From: Flavobacteriaceae bacterium
Lineage (GTDB): Bacteria > Bacteroidota > Bacteroidia > Flavobacteriales > Flavobacteriaceae
Assembly: GCA_947448525.1 (NCBI GenBank)
Contig: CANFNV010000001.1
Coordinates: 1-64,000, forward strand
Length of the DNA stretch: 64,000 nucleotides
Reading direction: 5' to 3'
The translations under genes were made by a program, and so were the position numbers. Under the pieces are notes generated by a model. That model had not been told where the DNA came from and made no database searches. It was given only the letters and a program-made list of their open reading frames with translations. Below are positions 48,246 to 56,391 of this stretch, piece by piece; within the stretch, counting starts at the first letter, position 1, and each line of letters opens with the position of its first letter.

Positions 48246-48563
48246 TTATTTTTGTGTGTCTTTATGATAAATCTTACCATCCATCCACTCTTGAACTGCA
48301 AGAGCATGTGGTTTAGGAAGTTTTTCATAAAATTTAGAAACTTCAATTTGTTCTTTGTTTTCAAAGACTTCTTCTAAGCTATCATTATAAGTTGCAAATT
48401 CTTCTAACTTTTCAATCAATTCTTTTTTGATTTCAGTGTTAATTTGATTTGCTCTTTTAGCCATAATAGTTATTGCTTCATAAACATTTCCGGTAGGTTC
48501 CTCAATAACCGTTTTGTTATACGTTATTGTGTTTACTGGCGCATTGGTCTTTTTTAAATCCAT
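48246..48563 (-). CDS. RNA polymerase omega subunit (Bacteroidota type)
   Basis: 'GNVYEAITIMAKRANQINTEIKKELIEKLEEF', located between coaBC and bamD as is typical. Confidence 0.8.
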   Translation of the reverse strand: MDLKKTNAPVNTITYNKTVIEEPTGNVYEAITIMAKRANQINTEIKKELIEKLEEFATYNDSLEEVFENKEQIEVSKFYEKLPKPHALAVQEWMDGKIYHKDTQK

Positions 48564-48571
48564 GACTTTTT

Positions 48572-49366
48572 TTATTTAGAAAATTGTTGTAAATCTTTAT
48601 CAATCTTAGCTAACATTTGGTCGGCTTTTGCTTTATATTTTGAATCTGCTTTGTATTTTATCAATCCATTGTATGCCGTTTTCGCATAATTCAATCGTTC
48701 TTCCATCTTTAGAACCACACTATTAACAGCTAGTTTATAGGCCGAATCTAATTTTAAAAACAAAGCATCTTCTTTAAATGTTGTTCCAGGAAAATCTGAA
48801 ATAAAATTATCGAATGCTATTTGAGAAGCTCTGTAATCTGAAATTGTATTGTATTGCTTGGCGTTTTCAAAAGCTTTTTTCTCAATTTTATATTTTAGTC
48901 CTTTTACAATAGCATTGGCTTGAGGCAAATAGGTTGAATTTGGATACGTATCGATAAAATTCTGTAATTTGTCCAATGCTTTATCAGTATCAACTTGATC
49001 TAAACTATACACTGGAGAAAGCTTTGAATAACATTGCGCACCCAAGAAAGAGGACTCTTCTACTTTTTCACTTTTTGGATAACTTGAAGCAAAATTTTCA
49101 AATTGGTAGCCCGCTAAATAAAATTGTTTGGTTTTATAATAAGATTGTGAAAACATATAAAACAACTTTTCTGCTTGCGGTTTTCCTTTATAGGAAGGGG
49201 CAATTTGTTCAAATAATCGAATCGCTTTTTCATATTTCCCTTTATCATACATTTTTGAAGAAACATCATATTTAAAAGCAACATCTTCCGACTTCAATGC
49301 TTTTTGGTATTCGCTACAAGACGAAAAAAGAACTATCAATGTTAAAAGTGAAACTATTTTCTTCAT
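48572..49366 (-). CDS. bamD: Outer membrane protein assembly factor BamD-like lipoprotein
   Basis: Lipobox 'LFSSCSEYQK'; TPR-like 'KYEKAIRLFEQIAPSYKGKPQAEKLFYMFSQSYYKTKQFYLAGYQFENFASSYPKS'. Confidence 0.9.
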   Translation of the reverse strand: MKKIVSLLTLIVLFSSCSEYQKALKSEDVAFKYDVSSKMYDKGKYEKAIRLFEQIAPSYKGKPQAEKLFYMFSQSYYKTKQFYLAGYQFENFASSYPKSEKVEESSFLGAQCYSKLSPVYSLDQVDTDKALDKLQNFIDTYPNSTYLPQANAIVKGLKYKIEKKAFENAKQYNTISDYRASQIAFDNFISDFPGTTFKEDALFLKLDSAYKLAVNSVVLKMEERLNYAKTAYNGLIKYKADSKYKAKADQMLAKIDKDLQQFSK

Positions 49367-49475
49367 TTTTGTTTTTGTAAATGCAGTTTTTCAAGGAATA
49401 TTAGATTCTGAAAAATCGAACTGCAAAATTAGTTAATAATTAGATACTATGAAACATTTTTTTTATTTTAAATAA

Positions 49476-50351
49476 CTACAAGCTTTTTACAAATTTTAAA
49501 AGCCTATCGGCTAAATCGTGATCTACATTTACTAGCGGAAGTCGAACAGTATTTTCTGACAACCCCAGGATTTTATGCACTTCTTTAATTCCAGCTGGAT
49601 TTCCTTGTTCAAAAATCATATCGATTACATCCGTTAAAAGGTAATGTAATTTATAGGCCTCATTTACTTTTCGATTCAAACCTAAACGTACCATATCCGA
49701 AAATTGTTTTGGAAAACCTTCGCCAATAACAGAAATAACACCGCTTCCACCTGCTAAAACCATTGGCAAGGCAACCATATCATCTCCGGAGATCACATGA
49801 AAACCTTCGGGTTTATTTTGAATTAATTTCATTGCTTGTACGATATCACCAGCGGCTTCTTTAATAGCAACGATGTTTTTAAAATCAGTTGCCAATCGTA
49901 AAACTGTTGAAGGCAACATGTTGACTCCTGTTCTACTCGGTACATTATATAAAATTACTGGAATCGGCGAAGCATCTGCAATGGCTTTAAAATGTTGATA
50001 GATTCCTTCTTGGTTTGGTTTGTTATAATAAGGCGATACTGAAAGAATAGCCATAAAATTTGACAAATCTCTTTCATTTAATTCTTTTACAATTTCTGCC
50101 GTATTATTTCCACCAACTCCAAGAACCAAAGGCAACCTTCCTTTATTGGCTTCTATAATAGTTTGGATAACTAATTCTTTTTCCGTTTGATTTAAAGTCG
50201 AATTTTCGGCTGTGGTTCCAAGAATAACCAAATAATCAATTCCATTATCAATTTGAAAATTGACTACTCGAGTTAATGCTTCTGTATCTATAGAAAAATC
50301 TTTTTTGAATGGGGTAACTAACGCAACTCCGGTTCCTATCAATGATTGCAT
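49476..50351 (-). CDS. dapA: 4-hydroxy-tetrahydrodipicolinate synthase
   Basis: '[48 protein letters not shown]', '[11 protein letters not shown]', '[10 protein letters not shown]', '[11 protein letters not shown]'. Confidence 0.95.
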   Translation of the reverse strand: MQSLIGTGVALVTPFKKDFSIDTEALTRVVNFQIDNGIDYLVILGTTAENSTLNQTEKELVIQTIIEANKGRLPLVLGVGGNNTAEIVKELNERDLSNFMAILSVSPYYNKPNQEGIYQHFKAIADASPIPVILYNVPSRTGVNMLPSTVLRLATDFKNIVAIKEAAGDIVQAMKLIQNKPEGFHVISGDDMVALPMVLAGGSGVISVIGEGFPKQFSDMVRLGLNRKVNEAYKLHYLLTDVIDMIFEQGNPAGIKEVHKILGLSENTVRLPLVNVDHDLADRLLKFVKSL

Positions 50352-50352
50352 G

Positions 50353-50871
50353 TTATAATTTGTTTAGTATTTTCAAATATTTGAACAATTCTGACATAAA
50401 AGCTTTGTAATTTTCAGCATTGGTATCAATCATAAAATGATGCAATCGTTTATCAATCGATGCAAATCCGACTTTAAAACTGGCTTTAGAAAGATGTGTA
50501 GTTAACAAAAGAGGCGCTTTTTCTATATCATAATAGCTAATCAATATATCAAAATCCGAATTCACAAAATCTTTAAATTCCGGAACATCAATTGAAGCCG
50601 TCCAACTTATATTTTTATAACTAAAAACAGGATAATCGAAAGTTTCGTTCTTTTTAATCGTATTTTTAAAAACTAAAATCTGAATATTTTCATTTTTAAT
50701 TCCTAGTTGGATAAGCTCTTTTAGCAATTCTTCTCTTTCATAAAAATAACTTTCGTCAAAAACTATCCCCACTTTTTGAACAGAACTATCTGAATTTATT
50801 AACCTTACATTAGATAACCTTTTCTTAACTATCCTTTTTGTCCAAAAATCCTTAATTTTATTTAAAAACAT
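50353..50871 (-). CDS. DUF6913-like hypothetical protein
   Basis: 172 aa, 1 nt from dapA; '[63 protein letters not shown]'. Confidence 0.65.
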   Translation of the reverse strand: MFLNKIKDFWTKRIVKKRLSNVRLINSDSSVQKVGIVFDESYFYEREELLKELIQLGIKNENIQILVFKNTIKKNETFDYPVFSYKNISWTASIDVPEFKDFVNSDFDILISYYDIEKAPLLLTTHLSKASFKVGFASIDKRLHHFMIDTNAENYKAFMSELFKYLKILNKL

Positions 50872-50949
50872 AGTACTTTTACTTGGTTACAAATTTAACT
50901 AAATTTAGTCAAAAATATGTGGGTAAAAATAAAAAACTATAACGTTGTA

Positions 50950-51696
50950 ATGAAACATTTTGTTTTATTATTAACATTTATAAGTTTAATCTCTTGTTCA
51001 AGTCATCAGTATTATGTTTCGAAAATTGAAGGCAAGAAGATTGCAATCAATGAAAAGCTGACTGAAGTTTCTGAAATTGAAAATTACATCAAACCTTACA
51101 AAGAAAATATCAACAAAGATTTGAATGAAATATTGGCTTATTGCCCAATTACTTTAGATAAAACTGGAGAATGGCAAACTAATATCGGTTGTTTTCTTGC
51201 GGATATCACATTAGAAAAAAGCACACCTATTTTCTTGAAACGGGAGCAAAAATCAATTGATGTTTGTTTGTTAAATCACGGTGGCATTAGAACCATTATT
51301 CCAGAAGGTAGTGTGACGGCACGAAATGCTTATGAAGTGATGCCTTTCGAAAATAGTGCAGTAGTTATCGGTCTAAAAGGAGATTTGTTAGTTGAAATTG
51401 CCAATTTTATTGTCTCTGAGAAGAAACCGCATCCGTTATCTGGAATGACTTTTACGATTTCTAAAGATAATTCCGTAAAAAACATTCAAGTGCAAGGAAA
51501 ACCTTTAGAATTAAACAAAATATATTATGTAGTCACGTCCGATTATTTGTCTAATGGTGGTGACAATATGAATTTCTTTAAGAAAGGGATTAATAGAATG
51601 GATACCGACTATAAACTTCGTAACATCATGATTGATTATTTTAAAGAGGTTGATACCTTGAGAGTGAATACTGATACTAGAATTATAAAAGAATAA
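50950..51696 (+). CDS. 5'-nucleotidase C-terminal domain lipoprotein
   Basis: Lipobox 'FISLISCSSHQ'; 'CLLNHGGIRTIIPEGSVTARNAYEVMPFENSAVVIGLKGDLLVEI', 'YYVVTSDYLSNGGDNM'. Confidence 0.85.
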   Translation: MKHFVLLLTFISLISCSSHQYYVSKIEGKKIAINEKLTEVSEIENYIKPYKENINKDLNEILAYCPITLDKTGEWQTNIGCFLADITLEKSTPIFLKREQKSIDVCLLNHGGIRTIIPEGSVTARNAYEVMPFENSAVVIGLKGDLLVEIANFIVSEKKPHPLSGMTFTISKDNSVKNIQVQGKPLELNKIYYVVTSDYLSNGGDNMNFFKKGINRMDTDYKLRNIMIDYFKEVDTLRVNTDTRIIKE

Positions 51697-51719
51697 TAAC
51701 GGAACTTAATTAAGCAAAA

Positions 51720-52631
51720 ATGAAAAGAAGAGATTTTATCAAAAATACCGCTGCAAGTTCAGCATTATTAACCCTTACCGGATTGTCTTTAAGTAGTTTT
51801 AAAAGTGAAACTGTAAAACACATCACGATTCTTCATACCAATGATGTTCACAGTTATATTGATCCGTTTCCGCCCAATCATCCAAAAAATCCGAATATGG
51901 GTGGTGTAGCTCGTCGTGCGGCACTAATAGAAACTATTAGACAAGAAAACCCAAATGTGCTTTTGCTTGATGCGGGCGATATTTTTCAAGGAACACCTTA
52001 TTTTAATTACTATGGTGGCGAATTGGAATTCAAATTAATGAACATGATGGGATATGAAATTGTAACACTTGGAAATCACGATTTTGACAACGGAATAGAT
52101 GGATTGTTAGCACAAATGCCCAATGCTAACTTTGAATTTGTTTCCAACTATGGCTTCCAAAATACCGTTTTAGATGGTCATGTAAAACCTTACAAAATCA
52201 AAAATGTTGATGGTATTAAAATTGGCATCTTCGGATTGGGAGTAGAATTGCAAGGCTTAGTTGATAAGAAAAATTGCAAAGAAACGGTTTATCATGAACC
52301 CATAGAATCAGCAACCGATATGGCTCGAATTCTAAAACACGAACAAAAATGTGACCTCGTTATTTGTTTATCGCACATTGGATATGAATATAAAGAAGAT
52401 CCTAATAAAGTTTGTGATTTACTTCTAGCTAAAAAAACTAAAGATATCGATTTAATTATTGGTGGCCACACCCATACTTTTCTTAATAAACCCGTAATTG
52501 AAAAAAACTTGGATGGAAAAGATGTCTTAATCAATCAAGTGGGTTGCTACGGATTAAATTTAGGGAGAATTGATTTCTATTTAACCTCAGACCGTCAAAT
52601 TGCCAGCAAAGGAAAGTCAATCATTGTTTAA
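51720..52631 (+). CDS. Metallophosphoesterase (5'-nucleotidase N-terminal-type) with Tat-like signal
   Basis: 'MKRRDFIKNTAASSALLTLTGLSLSSF'; 'ITILHTNDVHSYIDP', 'LLDAGDIFQGTPYFNYYGGE', 'TLGNHDFDNG', 'LIIGGHTHTFL'. Confidence 0.9.
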   Translation: MKRRDFIKNTAASSALLTLTGLSLSSFKSETVKHITILHTNDVHSYIDPFPPNHPKNPNMGGVARRAALIETIRQENPNVLLLDAGDIFQGTPYFNYYGGELEFKLMNMMGYEIVTLGNHDFDNGIDGLLAQMPNANFEFVSNYGFQNTVLDGHVKPYKIKNVDGIKIGIFGLGVELQGLVDKKNCKETVYHEPIESATDMARILKHEQKCDLVICLSHIGYEYKEDPNKVCDLLLAKKTKDIDLIIGGHTHTFLNKPVIEKNLDGKDVLINQVGCYGLNLGRIDFYLTSDRQIASKGKSIIV

Positions 52632-52726
52632 CTTTTAAGTAAGTATCAAAGTAACCTAAATTTAATCACATCATCTCCTACTTAATAATTCCTAAATCTT
52701 AAATCCTACTTCCAATCTTCCCGCTT

Positions 52727-53263
52727 TCACTCAAACATCTCCAACAATTTATTGACCGTATTCCAATTGCGTATGGTAGCCACTACATTCAATTTCTTCT
52801 CAATATATTTCTGATCCAAACGAGTTTTGCCAGCACCAATATGGTATTTAATGAAAATTCTGTTGCCGTCCATCACCGCTTCATCCGGCTTGAATTGACT
52901 GATTTTTAACTCATTGATCGCGTTACTGTTCAACTCTTTAGATAAAAAACCTACATACAACTTCTTTGTGTCAACATCTTTCTCTTTCAAAAAAGGATTA
53001 TTGGTTAAGCACAATTCTAAGTCTTGTTTTCCGATTACAATTACCGGAACTTCGTACCCAAAGGTCTTATAAATCTCTTGTTTGATTTTGAATCCTACAC
53101 TAAAGCTACTTTCTAAATCAGCTTCTACAAAGACATTCCCTGATTGGATGTAGGTTTCCACATTAGTAAACCAAATGGCTTCTATAGCAGTTTTTAAATC
53201 CTCCATTTTAATCATGTTGTGCCCCGAGACGTTGACGCCTCTCAAAAGTGCTAAATATTTCAT
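52727..53263 (-). CDS. DUF1697 family protein
   Basis: 'YLALLRGVNVSGHNMIKMEDLKTAIEAIWFTNVETYIQSGNVFVEA'. Confidence 0.9.
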   Translation of the reverse strand: MKYLALLRGVNVSGHNMIKMEDLKTAIEAIWFTNVETYIQSGNVFVEADLESSFSVGFKIKQEIYKTFGYEVPVIVIGKQDLELCLTNNPFLKEKDVDTKKLYVGFLSKELNSNAINELKISQFKPDEAVMDGNRIFIKYHIGAGKTRLDQKYIEKKLNVVATIRNWNTVNKLLEMFE

Positions 53264-53309
53264 TAATTCACTAATTTCTGGCTAAATTATATTTTTTTAT
53301 CAAACGTTC

Positions 53310-53338
53310 TTGTAAAACATTTCAATAGTTTATTTTTG
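53310..53338 (+). promoter_or_regulatory. Candidate promoter TTG-N18-TATTTTTG, only 4 nt before the ATG of rlmD
   Basis: TTG 53310-53312, TATTTTTG 53331-53338, ATG 53343. Confidence 0.55.
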
Positions 53339-53342
53339 CCTC

Positions 53343-54758
53343 ATGGGAAAAAAGAAAACAGACAAAGTTATTTTTGAAAACGTAACCGTGCTGGATGCTG
53401 GTGCCAAAGGTGTTTCGGTGGCTAAAGCGCCTGAAGGACAAGTAATATTCATACCAAATGTAGTACCCGGCGATGTGGTGGATGTGCAAACATTAAAAAA
53501 ACGCAAATCGTACTACGAAGGAAGAGCTATTAAATTTCACTCGTTTTCTAAAAATAGAGTCGAACCCGTATGTAAACATTTTGGGGCTTGTGGTGGTTGT
53601 AAATGGCAAAACATGAAGTATGAACAACAGCTTTATTACAAAAATAACGAAGTTTTTAATAACCTCAAACGAATTGGTAAAATTGATTTGCCCGTCTTCG
53701 AACCGATAATGGGTTCTGAAAAACAATTCTTTTACCGTAATAAAATGGAGTTTGGTTTTTCCGACACGCGTTGGTTGAGCGAAACCGAAATACAATCGGA
53801 AGATACTACTTTGAGTAAAAAACCTGCTTTGGGATTTCATATTCCAAGAATGTGGGATAAGATTTTGGATATTGAAAAATGCCATTTGCAGGAAGATCCA
53901 TCGAATGCGATTCGTAATGCCGTAAAAGAATTTGCTTCAGAAAAAGGTATGACGTTCTTTAATGCGCGTAATCACGAAGGTTTGTTGCGTACTTTAATGC
54001 TACGCACGGCTTCAACTGGCGAAATAATGGTGCTGATTCAATTCTTTGAAGACGATAAAGCCAATCGGGAACTGTTGTTGGATTATATCTATGAGCAATT
54101 TCCGCAAATCACGTCGTTGCAATATGTTATTAACAGCAAAGCAAACGACACCCTTTATGACCAAGACATTAAATTATATAAAGGAAGAAACTACATTCTA
54201 GAAGAAATGGAAGGATTGCATTTTAGCATCAACGCTAAATCGTTCTACCAAACGAATTCCGACCAAGCGTATGAATTGTATAAAATTACTCGTGAGTTTG
54301 CAGGATTGAAAGGCAACGAAGTGGTGTATGATTTATATACCGGAACCGGAACTATTGCACAATTCGTTTCTAAAAAAGCGAAGAGAGTAATTGGTGTAGA
54401 GGCCGTTCCAGAAGCGATTGCAGATGCTAAAGAAAATGCAAAACGCAATGAAATTACCAATTGTGAGTTTTATGTAGGAGATATGAAAAACGTTTTTAAT
54501 GACGAATTCATCAACCAACATGGAAAACCGGATGTGATCATTACCGATCCGCCACGAGACGGAATGCACAAAGATGTAGTGGAAATGTTATTGAAAACGG
54601 GGGCTCCAAAAATTGTATATGTCAGTTGTAACTCGGCTACTCAAGCGAGAGATTTGGCCTTGATGGACGAAAAATACAAAGTAACGCGTGTGCGACCAGT
54701 GGATATGTTTCCGCAGACGCATCATGTGGAAAATGTTGTACTTTTGGAACTTAAGTAA
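53343..54758 (+). CDS. rlmD: 23S rRNA (uracil-C5)-methyltransferase, RlmD/TrmA family
   Basis: TRAM-like N-term; Fe-S 'CKHFGACGGCKWQNMKYEQQL'; 'VVYDLYTGTGTIAQFVS'; 'IITDPPRDGMHKDVVEMLL', 'IVYVSCNSATQARDLALM'. Confidence 0.93.
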   Translation: MGKKKTDKVIFENVTVLDAGAKGVSVAKAPEGQVIFIPNVVPGDVVDVQTLKKRKSYYEGRAIKFHSFSKNRVEPVCKHFGACGGCKWQNMKYEQQLYYKNNEVFNNLKRIGKIDLPVFEPIMGSEKQFFYRNKMEFGFSDTRWLSETEIQSEDTTLSKKPALGFHIPRMWDKILDIEKCHLQEDPSNAIRNAVKEFASEKGMTFFNARNHEGLLRTLMLRTASTGEIMVLIQFFEDDKANRELLLDYIYEQFPQITSLQYVINSKANDTLYDQDIKLYKGRNYILEEMEGLHFSINAKSFYQTNSDQAYELYKITREFAGLKGNEVVYDLYTGTGTIAQFVSKKAKRVIGVEAVPEAIADAKENAKRNEITNCEFYVGDMKNVFNDEFINQHGKPDVIITDPPRDGMHKDVVEMLLKTGAPKIVYVSCNSATQARDLALMDEKYKVTRVRPVDMFPQTHHVENVVLLELK

Positions 54759-54773
54759 GTAATAGTGAAAATT

Positions 54774-55265
54774 ATGAAAAAGATATTTTTGTTATTGGTT
54801 GTTGTATTTTCTTTATCGGGCTGTGAGAAGGATGACATTTGTGATGCGTCAACTTCTACCACTCCGCGACTGGTGATACAATTTTATGAATCGGCTGCAC
54901 CAACCCCTGTATTAAAATCGGTAACTGCTTTAGGAGTTATCGTACCCGGATATACAACTATGAGTTTTAATGGTAGTAAGATAATGATTCCTTTGCAGAC
55001 AAATGACGATTCTACTATTTTTCGTTTTATACAAAATGGATCAGATAGCGATTTGACCAATGACAATGAAGATATTTTAACTTTGAATTACACTCGAAAA
55101 ACGGTCTATGTTTCAAGAGCTTGCGGCTACAAAATGCTATTCAACTTGACGAACACCAATACCAACATCCTAACACCCGATAGTGATAATTGGATTAAAA
55201 ACATAATTATTGTAAAACCTAATCTTGAAAACGAAAATGAGGTCCATGTTCAAATATATTATTAG
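54774..55265 (+). CDS. DUF6452-like lipoprotein
   Basis: Lipobox 'VFSLSGCEKDDICDASTSTTPRLVIQFYE'. Confidence 0.75.
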   Translation: MKKIFLLLVVVFSLSGCEKDDICDASTSTTPRLVIQFYESAAPTPVLKSVTALGVIVPGYTTMSFNGSKIMIPLQTNDDSTIFRFIQNGSDSDLTNDNEDILTLNYTRKTVYVSRACGYKMLFNLTNTNTNILTPDSDNWIKNIIIVKPNLENENEVHVQIYY

Positions 55266-55992
55266 TTTATGGTTTGTTTTGGCCACATTTTTAGGACATG
55301 CCCAAGCTCAACAATCAAAAGACACAATTGCATCTGAAAAAAAAGACAGCATCAAACCCAAAACCGAACGTTATGGATTGCGTTTGGGAATTGATTTATT
55401 CAAATTAACCCGCTCATTTTCAGAAAAAAACTACAAAGGATTAGAACTTGTAGGCGATTTTAAATTCACCAGAAAACATTATTTAGCAGGTGAAATAGGA
55501 AACGAAAACAAAACCGTACAAGACGATCATTTGAATTTTACCACAAAAGGCACGTATATTAAAGCTGGTTTTGATTACAACACTTATGAAAACTGGTTTG
55601 GTATGCATAACATGATTTATGTTGGATTGCGCTATGGTGTTAGTACTTTTAGCCAAACATTAAACAGTTATACCGTTTACAATCCATATCCCTATTTTGG
55701 ACAAAGTCCGGTAACCGTTGATGGCACAAAATACGATGGATTATCGGCACAATGGATAGAAGTTGTTGCGGGAGTAAAAGCAGAGTTATTTAATAATTTG
55801 TATATTGGATTCAGCGTTAGGATGAATAATTTAATCTCCAATAAAGTTCCAGATAATTTTGACAACCTATACATTCCTGGATTTAACAGAACTTATGGCG
55901 GTAAATTTGGAGCAGGATTTAATTACACTATCTCCTATTTTGTACCTTTATTTAAAACCATTTTGAAACCGAAAGAGAAGAAAAAGGATTAG
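55246..55992 (+). CDS. DUF6048-like outer membrane protein
   Basis: Signal peptide; 'RYGLRLGIDLFKLTRSFSEKNYKGLELVGDFKFTRKHYLAGEIG'. Overlaps the end of the previous gene. Confidence 0.75.
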   Translation: MFKYIISLWFVLATFLGHAQAQQSKDTIASEKKDSIKPKTERYGLRLGIDLFKLTRSFSEKNYKGLELVGDFKFTRKHYLAGEIGNENKTVQDDHLNFTTKGTYIKAGFDYNTYENWFGMHNMIYVGLRYGVSTFSQTLNSYTVYNPYPYFGQSPVTVDGTKYDGLSAQWIEVVAGVKAELFNNLYIGFSVRMNNLISNKVPDNFDNLYIPGFNRTYGGKFGAGFNYTISYFVPLFKTILKPKEKKKD

Positions 55993-56002
55993 TAATTCCT
56001 AA

Positions 56003-56245
56003 TTAATCAATTTCTTTAACCCCTTTTACAAAAAGCCATTTCATAAAAAGCTTCTCGCCATCTTTTGATTTAACAGCTTGAAACTTTGGTGCCAAGACAG
56101 TCCCAATAACAAAAGCTGTAATCGGAATCCAAATTCCATTTAGATTAGTAAAATAAGACACCGCCACCTGAAGCGGTAAAAAGAAAGCGGCAAAACTTAG
56201 AAGATTATAAACGAATGATTTTATTCTTTTTGACATTGTTACCAT
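56003..56245 (-). CDS. Small two-TM membrane protein
   Basis: 80 aa; 'FAAFFLPLQVAVSYFTNLNGIWIPITAFVIGTVLAPKFQAV'. Confidence 0.6.
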   Translation of the reverse strand: MVTMSKRIKSFVYNLLSFAAFFLPLQVAVSYFTNLNGIWIPITAFVIGTVLAPKFQAVKSKDGEKLFMKWLFVKGVKEID

Positions 56246-56342
56246 TTTAATTCATTTCAAAAATAGCTTCTTTTTTTGTTTTAAAATAGAAGTCTTATAA
56301 ACTATTTTGAAAACAGCAAAAAAGTTTACTACTTCATAAAAA

Positions 56343-56366
56343 AAGGTTGCCATTTCTGACAACCTT
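56343..56366 (-). terminator. Intrinsic terminator for the 56392..58833 gene
   Basis: Complement reads AAGGTTG-tcagaaatgg-CAACCTT followed by a T-run. Confidence 0.8.
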
Positions 56367-56391
56367 ATAAAAAGTAAACTTTTTAGGATTA

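Noticed and set aside
53493-53885. 130 aa minus-strand ORF antisense to rlmD
   Set aside because: Phe-rich shadow ORF of a well-supported CDS.
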